A DNA stretch of 14,449 bases from an uncultured Clostridia bacterium (lineage in GTDB: Bacteria; Bacillota; Clostridia; Christensenellales; Borkfalkiaceae): the NCBI GenBank assembly GCA_947177825.1, contig CAMWWA010000018.1:1-14449 (forward strand), in the 5' to 3' direction. Within the stretch, counting starts at the first letter, position 1. Each line of letters begins with the position of its first letter. Positions 6,176-13,778 of the stretch are shown piece after piece. The translations under genes and the position numbers were made by a program. The notes below the pieces were generated by a model, which saw nothing but the letters and a program-made list of their open reading frames with translations, was not told the origin of the DNA and searched no databases.

Positions 6176-8065
6176 ATGGAAGAGCTGACTGCTAAGGTCG
6201 AAAACGGCGGAGATAACGTAACGGAGGGCGCGACTGCCGCGCTCCCCGATTTTGCCGTTAAGATGGATAACGTCGGCTTTTCTTATGCCGACGGGCAGCC
6301 CAACGCGGTGAACAACGTTACGCTGGAAGTTAAGCGCGGCGAATTCCTTGCCGTGCTCGGTCATAACGGAAGCGGCAAGTCCACGCTTGCGCGGCTTATC
6401 TGCGGACTTTTGACCGCCGATACGGGCAGTATAAGCGTGTGGGGCTACAACCCTGCCGACAAGGAGCAGCTCGGTGAAGTGCGCGCCCACGCAGGCGTGG
6501 TCTTTCAGAATCCCGACAACCAGATGGTGGCTTCCATAGTCGAGGACGATATTGCGTTCGGTCCCGAAAATCTGGGCGTTCCGCGCGAGGAAATCGGCGA
6601 AAGAATAAGCTGGGCGCTTGCCGCCGTCGGTATGGAGGAGTTCAGGCACTCAACCCCGACGCGTCTTTCGGGCGGTCAGAAGCAGCGCATTGCGGTTGCG
6701 GGCGTGCTTGCTATCAAGCCCGACGTCCTCATTCTGGACGAAAGCACGGCAATGCTCGACCCGCGCGGCAGAAGGGAGGTGACCGAGGTCGCCGCCCGCC
6801 TGAACAGGGAAGAGGGCATGACCGTCATTTTAATCACGCACTTTATGGAGGAGGCTTTGCTTGCCGACCGCGCGGTTATTATGAACAGGGGTGAAATCGT
6901 TGCGTGCGGTACTCCGCAGGAAATTTTCGAGCGCGGCGAACAGCTTGAAACGTACAATCTTTGCCTGCCCGAGATAGGCGAGATATGCAACAAAATCAAG
7001 GCGGCGGATATTGATATCCCGACTTGTCTGCGCCCTGCGGAGCTTGCCGCCGAACTTAAAAAGCAGGCGGATATACGCGGCTTTAATCCCCGTCAGTCCG
7101 CCCGGACGGACGACGCGCCCGACGAAAATCAAGCGCGCGAGTGGGATATAGATATAAGCAATCTGACTTTCACTTATTCGGCAAAATCGCCCTTTGCAAC
7201 CCAGGCGTTGAAGGGCGTAAACCTGCATATATCCGAGGGCGAATTTTTCGGAATTATAGGTCACACGGGCAGCGGCAAGTCCACGCTGGTGCAGCATCTC
7301 AACGCGCTTATCAAACTGCCCCAGGCGCAGAAGCATTATAAAAAACCCAGGGTAAAAAAGGGGCAAACGCCTCCGCCCCAAAGCTCGCTTGTGATAGGCA
7401 AGTACGACCTTTCCAAAAGGAAGTGCGACTGGCGCAATCTGCGTGCGGACGTCGGCATGGTCTTTCAGTATCCCGAATACCAGCTGTTTGCCGAAACGGT
7501 GTTTGCCGACGTTGCTTTCGGCTTGAAAAATTTCCGCCCCGGTCTTTCCAAGGAGGAAGTGCAGCAGGCGGTCAAAGAGAGTCTGGAAGCGGTCGGCTTG
7601 AACTACGACGAGGTGCAGGACAAGTCGCCCTTCGATTTGTCGGGCGGTCAGAAAAGGCGCGCGGCAATCGCGGGCGTAATAGTAACCAAGCCCAAAATTC
7701 TGGTGCTGGACGAACCTGCCGCGGGGCTGGACCCTCTCGGCAAAAGGGAGATTATGAAGCTTTTGCACTCGCTTCACGGCGACTGGTGCAAGACGGTCAT
7801 AATCGTCTCCCACGATATGGACGAAATAGCCGAAAACTGCACGCGCGCCTGCGTCGTTTCCAACGGTCAAATCGTTGCGTGCGACAAGCCCGAGGGGCTG
7901 TTTAAGAGGGCGGAGGAGCTGCAGTCTTTGGGGCTGGACGTGCCAGTTACCGCCAAGATATGTACGGAGCTTTCCGCTCTAGGACTGGATTTGGAGTGTG
8001 ATTTTACTTCGCGCGATTTTGCCGCGGCGGTGATATCCGCGCTCGGGGGAGGCGGCAATGCTTAA
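6176..8065 (+). CDS. ecfA: energy-coupling factor transporter ATPase, fused EcfA1-EcfA2
   Basis: Powers ECF-type uptake of vitamins or metal ions by ATP hydrolysis at the inner face of the membrane, with EcfT and interchangeable S-components. 629 residues hold two complete ABC ATPase domains. Domain 1: Walker A GHNGSGKST (62-70), Q-loop Gln111, LSGGQ (164-168), Walker B DVLILDES with Glu189, H-loop His222. Domain 2: Walker A GHTGSGKST (362-370), Gln431, LSGGQ (488-492), ILVLDEP with Glu513, His546. LDESTAMLDP in domain 1 and LDEPAAGLDP in domain 2 correspond to EcfA1 and EcfA2. A linker (about 250-322) joins them, and domain 2 has an extra basic/proline segment at about 380-405. Most Firmicutes encode these as two genes of ~280 codons. 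AAGGTG (6165-6170) precedes the ATG. The stop overlaps ecfT by 8 bases. Confidence 0.95.
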   Translation: MEELTAKVENGGDNVTEGATAALPDFAVKMDNVGFSYADGQPNAVNNVTLEVKRGEFLAVLGHNGSGKSTLARLICGLLTADTGSISVWGYNPADKEQLGEVRAHAGVVFQNPDNQMVASIVEDDIAFGPENLGVPREEIGERISWALAAVGMEEFRHSTPTRLSGGQKQRIAVAGVLAIKPDVLILDESTAMLDPRGRREVTEVAARLNREEGMTVILITHFMEEALLADRAVIMNRGEIVACGTPQEIFERGEQLETYNLCLPEIGEICNKIKAADIDIPTCLRPAELAAELKKQADIRGFNPRQSARTDDAPDENQAREWDIDISNLTFTYSAKSPFATQALKGVNLHISEGEFFGIIGHTGSGKSTLVQHLNALIKLPQAQKHYKKPRVKKGQTPPPQSSLVIGKYDLSKRKCDWRNLRADVGMVFQYPEYQLFAETVFADVAFGLKNFRPGLSKEEVQQAVKESLEAVGLNYDEVQDKSPFDLSGGQKRRAAIAGVIVTKPKILVLDEPAAGLDPLGKREIMKLLHSLHGDWCKTVIIVSHDMDEIAENCTRACVVSNGQIVACDKPEGLFKRAEELQSLGLDVPVTAKICTELSALGLDLECDFTSRDFAAAVISALGGGGNA

Positions 8066-8903
8066 CGACGTAACCTTCGGGCAATACTATCCCACCAAGT
8101 CGTTCGTGCACAGGCTCGACCCCCGTGTAAAACTGCTGTTTTTAATCGCGTATATCGTAATGCTTTTCGTCGCAAATTCGTTTTACGGACTTGCGCTTTG
8201 CGGCTTGATTTTAATAATCGCAACCATAGCCGCGCGCGTGCCCGTATGGTCGGTGCTGCGCTCGGTCAAAGGCGTAATTTTCATACTCGCGTTCACGTCG
8301 CTTTTAAATATTTTCTTCCACGGCGGCGCCAACCTGCTGTGGGAGTGGCGCTTCATTCATATCTATTTGGAGGGCATAATATTTGCGGTCTTTCTGACCT
8401 TCCGTCTGTTTTTCCTGGTTATGGGCTCGGCGCTTTTAACGCTTACCACGACGCCCGTCAACTTAACCGACGGACTCGAAAGTCTGCTGTTTCCGCTCAC
8501 GCTCATCAAAATTCCCGTGCACGTTCTCGCGCTGATAATGTCCATCGCGCTCAGGTTTATCCCCACGCTTATGGACGAAACAAACCGCATAATCGCCGCG
8601 CAGAAGGCGAGGGGCGCAAGCTTCGATACGGGCAATATTTTCAAGCGCGTTAAGGCGATTATTCCCGTGCTTATTCCGCTGCTCATCAGCGCGTTCCGCA
8701 GGGCGGAGGAGCTGGGCGACGCAATGGACGTCCGTTGCTATTCCAGCGGCAAAAAGCGCACGAAATACAAAAAGCTGAAATTTTCGGGGCGCGATATTGT
8801 CGCGGCGCTGTTCGCCGCGATAATGATAGCAGGCGTAATTCTTTTCAATATTTACGGCTATCGCATTTACCCCCAAATCTATCAGTATCTGGTGATATCG
8901 TGA
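8058..8903 (+). CDS. ecfT: energy-coupling factor transporter transmembrane protein EcfT
   Basis: 281 residues. It connects the ATPases to the substrate-binding S-component in the membrane. Hydrophobic segments lie at about 25-60, 72-90, 103-130, 150-170 and 246-268, with the cytoplasmic coupling helices between the last two. The first Ala-Arg-Gly coupling motif is intact (AQKARGASF, 181-189); the second, usually EARGY-like, reads AMDVRCY (222-228), keeping the Arg but not Ala/Gly. The N-terminal SFVHRLDPRVKLL matches the family signature. The ATG at 8058 lies inside the end of ecfA, with GGGGGAGG (8044-8051) as ribosome binding site. The stop overlaps the truA GTG. No S-component gene is nearby, which fits a shared (group II) energising module. 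Confidence 0.95.
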   Translation: MLNDVTFGQYYPTKSFVHRLDPRVKLLFLIAYIVMLFVANSFYGLALCGLILIIATIAARVPVWSVLRSVKGVIFILAFTSLLNIFFHGGANLLWEWRFIHIYLEGIIFAVFLTFRLFFLVMGSALLTLTTTPVNLTDGLESLLFPLTLIKIPVHVLALIMSIALRFIPTLMDETNRIIAAQKARGASFDTGNIFKRVKAIIPVLIPLLISAFRRAEELGDAMDVRCYSSGKKRTKYKKLKFSGRDIVAALFAAIMIAGVILFNIYGYRIYPQIYQYLVIS

Positions 8904-9652
8904 GGTACGTTATTTCGGTTGCCTACGACGGCACTCATTTCAACGGCTGGCAGGTGCAAAGCAACGGGCGCACCGTGCAGGGCGAGCTTAACGAGGCGGT
9001 GTATAAGGCGTTCGGCGAAAGGTCGGTGGTTACCGCAAGCGGCAGGACCGACGCGGGCGTGCACGCCTTAACCCAGGTCTGCCACGTCGATTTGTCGGCG
9101 GATATTGCGGGGGGAAAGCTTGCCGACGCGCTCAACTGCCGTCTGCCGCAGGATATCAGCGTTCTTAATTCGGCTGTCGCGCCCGAAGGCTTCGACGCCA
9201 ACCGTTCGGCAAAGAAAAAGACGTACTGCTACAATCTGTATTTCGCGCCGCGCCGCAATCCGCTTTACGACAGGTACGCGGTTTGGATTAAGGGAAAAGC
9301 GGACATAAATAAGATGAGGGAGGCAGCCGCGTTCTTTACGGGCGAGCACGACTTTGCGGCTTACTGTGCAAGCGGCTCGCAGGTCAAAACGACGGTAAGA
9401 ACGGTGTACTCCGTAGATATAATTTCCGAGGGCGGCTTCGTTAAAATAGAGGTGTGCGGCAACGGATTTTTATACAATATGGTGCGCACACTCGCCGGCA
9501 CGGTGCTGTGGTATTCGTCTGGCAAGCTCGGCGCGGAAGATATTGCCGCCTCTTTAAACCAATGCGACCGCAATCGCGTGGGCAAGACCATGCCTGCCAA
9601 GGGACTGGTTTTAAAGAGCGTCGATTACGGCGCGGAGCTGTTCGGTCTTTAA
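8900..9652 (+). CDS. truA: tRNA pseudouridine(38-40) synthase TruA
   Basis: 250 residues, the usual family size. It converts U38-U40 of the tRNA anticodon arm to pseudouridine. The N-terminal RYVISVAYDGTHFNGWQVQ and the catalytic loop ASGRTDAGVHA with the nucleophile Asp51 are diagnostic; the C-terminal part has GNGFLYNMVRTLAGTV. The start is the GTG at 8900, whose GTGA overlaps the ecfT stop; GGTGAT at 8891-8896 is a possible weak ribosome binding site. The earlier in-frame ATG at 8735 lies deep inside ecfT and adds non-family sequence. ecfA-ecfT-truA is the familiar Firmicutes order, although rplQ is not upstream here. Confidence 0.96.
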   Translation: MRYVISVAYDGTHFNGWQVQSNGRTVQGELNEAVYKAFGERSVVTASGRTDAGVHALTQVCHVDLSADIAGGKLADALNCRLPQDISVLNSAVAPEGFDANRSAKKKTYCYNLYFAPRRNPLYDRYAVWIKGKADINKMREAAAFFTGEHDFAAYCASGSQVKTTVRTVYSVDIISEGGFVKIEVCGNGFLYNMVRTLAGTVLWYSSGKLGAEDIAASLNQCDRNRVGKTMPAKGLVLKSVDYGAELFGL

Positions 9653-9676
9653 TTTCACGCGTTTTTCACACAACCG

Positions 9677-9705
9677 TTTTAATATTTATACACGGTGCGT
9701 ATAAA
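9677..9705 (+). promoter_or_regulatory. possible promoter with inverted repeat over the -10 region
   Basis: TTTTAA (9677-9682), 17 bases, TATAAA (9700-9705) is a weak sigma-A match. TTTATAC (9685-9691) and GTATAAA (9699-9705) are perfect inverted arms separated by seven bases, so the -10 is one arm of a 21-base symmetric element. It could be a repressor site. The leader to the ATG at 9735 is about 23 bases. Confidence 0.4.
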
Positions 9706-9734
9706 ATAACTATGCTCAGCCAAGTGAGGTTTTT

Positions 9735-10658
9735 ATGGAATTTTTCGAAATAGCAGGCATTGCCGAAGCGGCGTTTTTCACCGACGTATACAAGCGCTAC
9801 CTGTGGGCGTATCTGCTCATAGCAGGGCTTGTGTTCGCAATGCTCTACGTTTTTAAGGCGGTTGCTCTGTATACGATAGCAAAGAGAGAGGGGTATAAGA
9901 ACAGCTGGATGGCTTTCGTTCCGCTGGTCAATACCTACTATGTAGGCGTGGTGTCCGACAAGAATAAAATCTACGGCGCAAAGCCCCAATATATTTCGCT
10001 TGCGGCGGCGCTTGTGGAAACGGCATACGTCGCTTTGGGCATACTTTATTACGTAGCCAAATTTGCGATTTTCAAGGGCGGATACGCCGCGCCCGAATAC
10101 GGCACTTTCGTGCTGGCGGGCGGCACGACCATGGAAATACCCAACGGCAACTACAACCCCGTCAACCTTCCCGAAAGTCTGGACTGGGCGTGGTGGGTTT
10201 TAAGCCACTTGCAGGATTATATAATGTACTGGGTTCAGCTTGCCTTAATAATCTTAAACGTGTTCGTGCTGATAACCTTCTTCCGCACTTACGCTTCGTC
10301 CAGATATCTGCTGTTTTCCATACTGTGCGTACTCTTACCCGTCACGGGAATAATTATGTTTGCGGTAAGGAACAACAAGGGCAAAAATTACGCCGAATAT
10401 ATCAGGGAGCAGAGGCAGAGGCAGTACCGCATGTACCAGGAATATATGCGTAACAATCAGGGCGGACAGTTCGGTCCCGGCGGCCCTTACGGACAGGGCG
10501 GCAGTTATTACGGCGGCAACCCCGACCCCTACGCACAGCAGCGCAATCAGAACGTGCCTCCCGACGACCCTTTCGGCGGTCTGGGAGCTTCGGGCGGTTC
10601 GTCTTCGGGCGGCGGCGAAGGCGGCAGCGCAGACCCGTTTGACGACTTGAAAAACTGA
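9735..10658 (+). CDS. membrane protein of unknown function with Gly/Gln/Pro-rich tail
   Basis: 307 residues. Four hydrophobic segments are visible at about 23-45, 86-110, 162-183 and 190-212. After the first comes AKREGYKNSWMAFVPLVNTY (49-68), like the 'G..WMA.IP..N.Y' pattern of several small poorly characterised Firmicutes membrane proteins. After the last helix is a charged, Gln/Arg/Tyr-rich stretch (217-241), then a low-complexity Gly/Gln/Pro/Ser tail ending in an acidic DPFDDLKN. The tail is probably cytoplasmic and disordered. GTGAGG (9724-9729) sits 5 bases before the ATG. The gene follows truA by 82 bases and has its own terminator. It does not look like an ECF S-component: the tail and helix pattern differ. 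Function unknown. Confidence 0.85.
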   Translation: MEFFEIAGIAEAAFFTDVYKRYLWAYLLIAGLVFAMLYVFKAVALYTIAKREGYKNSWMAFVPLVNTYYVGVVSDKNKIYGAKPQYISLAAALVETAYVALGILYYVAKFAIFKGGYAAPEYGTFVLAGGTTMEIPNGNYNPVNLPESLDWAWWVLSHLQDYIMYWVQLALIILNVFVLITFFRTYASSRYLLFSILCVLLPVTGIIMFAVRNNKGKNYAEYIREQRQRQYRMYQEYMRNNQGGQFGPGGPYGQGGSYYGGNPDPYAQQRNQNVPPDDPFGGLGASGGSSSGGGEGGSADPFDDLKN

Positions 10659-10670
10659 AATAAAATTTTA

Positions 10671-10698
10671 AAAAGCGGGAGTGCAAATTCCCGCTTTT
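10671..10698 (+). terminator. intrinsic terminator
   Basis: AAAAGCGGGA (10671-10680) pairs perfectly with TCCCGCTTTT (10689-10698) around an 8-base loop, ending in the U run. It lies 12 bases after the membrane protein stop. The flanking A and T runs allow it to work in either direction. Confidence 0.9.
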
Positions 10699-10701
10699 GT
10701 A

Positions 10702-10730
10702 TTGCAAAAATTTTCGGGGCGTGTTATAAT
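10702..10730 (+). promoter_or_regulatory. promoter of mnmE
   Basis: TTGCAA (10702-10707), 17 bases, TATAAT (10725-10730). Transcription would start near 10737, leaving a leader of about 34 bases. Confidence 0.82.
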
Positions 10731-10770
10731 CGGGGTATAAGAAATTTTTATGGTAAAACGAATTTAAAAT

Positions 10771-12087
10771 ATGGCAGAGGAATTGATTTCGGCAATAAGC
10801 ACCCCGTCGGGAGTCGGCGGCGTTGCAATAGTAAGGGTTAGCGGACAAGGCGCGCTTTGCCTTGCCGGAAAAATGTTTTCACCGTCGGGCAAAACGGCGG
10901 TTAAAGATTTTGCGCCCAACTATATGTATACGGGCAATATCCTTTGCGACGGCTTTTCCGATTACGGAATGTGCGTGTATTTCAAGGCGCCCAAAAGCTA
11001 CACGGGGGAGGACGTAGTGGAGTTCCACTGTCACGGCGGCACGGAAATTGCGCGCGGCGTTTTAAAGGCGACGCTTGCCAACGGCGCACGGTCCGCCGAA
11101 CGCGGCGAGTTCACGAAGCGCGCGTTCATAAACGGCAAACTTTCGCTTTCCTCCGCCGAGGGCGTCATAGATATGATTAACGCCGAAAGCCTTGCCGAGG
11201 TGCGCGCAGGCGGATTGCTTTATTCCGAAAAGCTGACGGGCGAAGTTAAAAAGATACAGACCTCGCTTACGGATATTCTGGCAGGCATCGCCGCCGACAC
11301 GGACTATCCCGAGGAGGATATAGACAAGTGCGAGCTTGCCTCGCTTTCAACCGATTTACAGGCGATTTGCGGCTCTCTGGACGGCTTAATTGCGGCATAT
11401 TCTGGGGGTAAACTCATAAAAAGCGGCGTTTCGGTCGCAATATGCGGCGCGCCTAACGTCGGCAAGTCGTCCCTGCTGAACGCCCTTTTGGGCTACGATA
11501 AAGCTATCGTTTCACCCGTTGCAGGCACCACGCGCGACGCGGTCGAGGGCACGGTTTTAATAGACGGCGTAAAGTATCACCTGACCGATACGGCAGGCAT
11601 AAGGGAGCAGGCGGGCGACATAGAAAGCATTGGAATCGAGCGCGCGAAACGCGCCGTAAGTTCCGCCGACGTCGTGGTGTGCGTTTCGGACTGCGCCGAC
11701 TTTTCCGCGGCGGACGGAGTGGAAGAGGACAGGCTTTTAAAGGTCTTTTCCAAGGTGGACGGGCGTGAAGCGTTCGGCGGTTACGACGTGGCAATTTCTT
11801 CGCTCACGGGCGCGGGGCTCGAAGATTTGAAGTCGAAGATTGCGGCTAAGGCGACGGGCGGCAGGTCGCTGGACAATGCTTACGTTATAGAAGAAAGACA
11901 CTATTCCGCATTGAAGCGCGCAAGGGAAAAGCTTGGCGCGGCGGTTGCGGGAATGGAAAGTTTTCCGTTGGATATAATCTCTCTCGATATCAGGGAAGGG
12001 TGGCGCATACTCGGCGAAATCACGGGCGAGACCGCCGACGAGGAAATAATAAACACGGTGTTCGCAAAGTTCTGCGTAGGCAAATAA
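10771..12087 (+). CDS. mnmE: tRNA uridine-5-carboxymethylaminomethyl(34) synthesis GTPase MnmE
   Basis: 438 residues, slightly shorter than the usual ~455. With MnmG it modifies the wobble uridine of several tRNAs. The N-terminal tetrahydrofolate-binding domain starts with ISAISTPSGVGGVAIVRVSG. The inserted G domain has G1 GAPNVGKS (226-233), the GTTRD K-loop region (252-256), G3 DTAG (273-276) and G5 SSL (343-345). The G4 NKxD motif reads SKVD (327-330), with Ser for Asn. The C-terminus ends in the family FC(I/V)GK motif as FCVGK, whose Cys is functionally important in homologues. No clear Shine-Dalgarno precedes the ATG at 10771, but the N-terminus fits the family exactly. The usual partner mnmG does not follow within the window. 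Confidence 0.95.
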   Translation: MAEELISAISTPSGVGGVAIVRVSGQGALCLAGKMFSPSGKTAVKDFAPNYMYTGNILCDGFSDYGMCVYFKAPKSYTGEDVVEFHCHGGTEIARGVLKATLANGARSAERGEFTKRAFINGKLSLSSAEGVIDMINAESLAEVRAGGLLYSEKLTGEVKKIQTSLTDILAGIAADTDYPEEDIDKCELASLSTDLQAICGSLDGLIAAYSGGKLIKSGVSVAICGAPNVGKSSLLNALLGYDKAIVSPVAGTTRDAVEGTVLIDGVKYHLTDTAGIREQAGDIESIGIERAKRAVSSADVVVCVSDCADFSAADGVEEDRLLKVFSKVDGREAFGGYDVAISSLTGAGLEDLKSKIAAKATGGRSLDNAYVIEERHYSALKRAREKLGAAVAGMESFPLDIISLDIREGWRILGEITGETADEEIINTVFAKFCVGK

Positions 12088-12100
12088 GGAGTGTAACAAA

Positions 12101-12979
12101 ATGGTCAATCTTGAATTGTACAGGGTGTTTTATACCGTTGCAAAATTTGGCAGTTCGACGCGCGCGGCGGAGGAGCTTTTCATCTCCCAGCCCGCCGTTT
12201 CGCAGGCGATAAAACAGCTTGAAAACCAGCTGGGCACGACGCTTTTCAACCGCACCCATATGGGAATGGAGCTTTCCACACAGGGCGGCAAACTGATATT
12301 CAAACAGGTGGAGGAAGCTTTAAGCCTTCTGGACGACGCCGAAAGCAAGCTTTTAGAGCTTAAAACCACCGCGACGGGCACCATAAGAATAGGCGCAACC
12401 GACGCAATTTTTTCGCACATACTTGCCGATAAAATCGTGGCGTACAACCAAAAATACCAGGCGGTAAAGTTCGAGCTTTTAACGGGCACCACGCCCGAAA
12501 CGCTTGAACAGCTTAAAGAGGGCAAGTGCGACGTCGGCTTTATAAATCTGCCCGTCGACGATAAGGACGTCAACTTTACGGGCACGGTGGCGCACCTTTC
12601 GGACGTGTTCGTCGCAGGCGCAAAATTCGAACATTTAAAGGGCAAAAAGGTCAACCTTGCGGATTTGCAGGGCTATCCTCTTCTGATGATAGAAAGCAAT
12701 ACGATTGCGCGCCGCGCACTGTCCGCATACACGCAGACTCTCGGCATACAGCTTCACCCCGATATAGAGGTGGAGAACTGGGATTTGATGATGAAGTTTG
12801 CAAGCAGCGGTATGGGCATAGGCTGCGTTCCGCGCGAGTACGCCGCGCCGCTTCTGGAAAGCGGAGAACTGTTCGAGGTGGACGTCGTGCCCCATCTGCC
12901 CGTCCGCGGCGTGGGCATAGCGCTTCCCAAAAACACCCCCGTGCAATACGCGCTTAAAGAATTCATTTCAATGTTTTAG
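12101..12979 (+). CDS. LysR-family transcriptional regulator
   Basis: 292 residues, standard length. The N-terminal winged HTH (LYRVFYTVAKFGSSTRAAEE, then LFISQPAVSQAIKQLE, then LGTTLFNR) is typical, followed by a linker helix (about 60-88) and a periplasmic-binding-protein-like effector domain (TGTIRIGATDAI from 92; GKCDVGFINLP; SSGMGIGCVPREYA near 240). The effector is unknown. The AAGGAG (12086-12091) overlaps the mnmE stop and lies 9 bases from the ATG, so it is likely cotranscribed with mnmE, 13 bases away. Autogenous divergent control, common in this family, is not possible in this arrangement. A strong terminator follows. Confidence 0.93.
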   Translation: MVNLELYRVFYTVAKFGSSTRAAEELFISQPAVSQAIKQLENQLGTTLFNRTHMGMELSTQGGKLIFKQVEEALSLLDDAESKLLELKTTATGTIRIGATDAIFSHILADKIVAYNQKYQAVKFELLTGTTPETLEQLKEGKCDVGFINLPVDDKDVNFTGTVAHLSDVFVAGAKFEHLKGKKVNLADLQGYPLLMIESNTIARRALSAYTQTLGIQLHPDIEVENWDLMMKFASSGMGIGCVPREYAAPLLESGELFEVDVVPHLPVRGVGIALPKNTPVQYALKEFISMF

Positions 12980-12988
12980 AGGTCAAAA

Positions 12989-13021
12989 AAAGCGCCCGAC
13001 GGTTGGACCGTCGGGCGCTTT
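12989..13021. terminator. bidirectional terminator between lysR and dapB
   Basis: AAAGCGCCCGACGGT (12989-13003) pairs perfectly with ACCGTCGGGCGCTTT (13007-13021) over 15 bp with a three-base TGG loop. An A run lies before it and TATTATATTT after it. The genes converge here, with stops at 12979 and 13032, so the hairpin can end both transcripts. Confidence 0.93.
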
Positions 13022-13031
13022 ATTATATTTA

Positions 13032-13778
13032 TCACAATATGTCTTTCATTTGGTACATACCGGCGGGTTTGCCCGCAAGCCACTTGGCGGCTTTAACCGC
13101 GCCTGCCGCAAACACCTTTTTGCTGCGCGCCGAGTGGGAGACGGTTATAATCTCGTCCTCGCCGCAGAACATAACGTCGTGTTCGCCGACTATGGTTCCG
13201 CCGCGCACCGCGTGCATACCTATTTCGTTGCCGCGTTTACCGCAAATGCCTTCGCGGCCGTTGACGTAAGGCTTGCCGTTATCGAACGCCGAGTTCACGC
13301 TGTCCGCCAGCATAAGCGCCGTGCCGCTGGGCGCGTCAACCTTTTTGTTGTGGTGCTTTTCGATAATCTCAACGTCGAACTTTTCACCCAAAGTCTGCGC
13401 GGCGCGTTTGACAAGCTCGCACAGCAAATTCACGCCGAGCGAAAAATTAGCCGTTCTGAATATTGCAACCTTTTCGGAAGCCTTTTTAATCTTTGCAAGC
13501 TGTTCGTCGGTAAAACCCGTCGAGCCTATGACCGCAGGCACGTTGTTTTTAACGGCGTATTCCAGCTCGCCGTTCAGAGCGGCGGGGGAGGAAAAGTCGA
13601 TAATAACGTCGGGCTTTCCGGCAATATCTTCAAATGAGGAATAGACCGTTAAACCGCCTATATTGCCGCCCCTGGCGTCAATTCCGCATACCGCAACCGC
13701 CTCGTTGTCGCCTTGCAATATCTCGATAACGTTTGCGCCCATCTTTCCGCAGGCACCGCAAACCGCAACCTTAATCAT
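13032..13778 (-). CDS. dapB: 4-hydroxy-tetrahydrodipicolinate reductase
   Basis: 248 residues. It reduces the DapA product to tetrahydrodipicolinate with NAD(P)H, in the diaminopimelate/lysine pathway. The N-terminal Rossmann motif is VAVCGACGKMG (4-14). The catalytic segment EIIEKHHNKKVDAPSGTA (137-154) contains the His and Lys residues used in homologues. IGMHAVRGGTIVGEHDV (186-202) is a further family block. The ATG at 13778 overlaps the dapA TGA as ATGA, and no strong ribosome binding site is seen (AAGG is about 13 bases away), so translation is probably coupled. Confidence 0.97.
   Translation of the reverse strand: MIKVAVCGACGKMGANVIEILQGDNEAVAVCGIDARGGNIGGLTVYSSFEDIAGKPDVIIDFSSPAALNGELEYAVKNNVPAVIGSTGFTDEQLAKIKKASEKVAIFRTANFSLGVNLLCELVKRAAQTLGEKFDVEIIEKHHNKKVDAPSGTALMLADSVNSAFDNGKPYVNGREGICGKRGNEIGMHAVRGGTIVGEHDVMFCGEDEIITVSHSARSKKVFAAGAVKAAKWLAGKPAGMYQMKDIL

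Noticed and set aside
6830..7870. 346-codon open frame on the minus strand inside ecfA
   Set aside because: Antisense to two fully conserved ABC domains, with a composition expected from complementing them; no ribosome binding site.
10400..10650. Gly/Gln-rich coding repeats as a DNA repeat or CRISPR-like array
   Set aside because: The repeats are irregular at DNA level, stay in frame and simply encode a low-complexity protein tail.
9735..10658. ECF S-component next to ecfT-truA
   Set aside because: Four spaced helices with a long low-complexity tail do not match the compact six-helix S-component layout, and the gene appears to have its own promoter.
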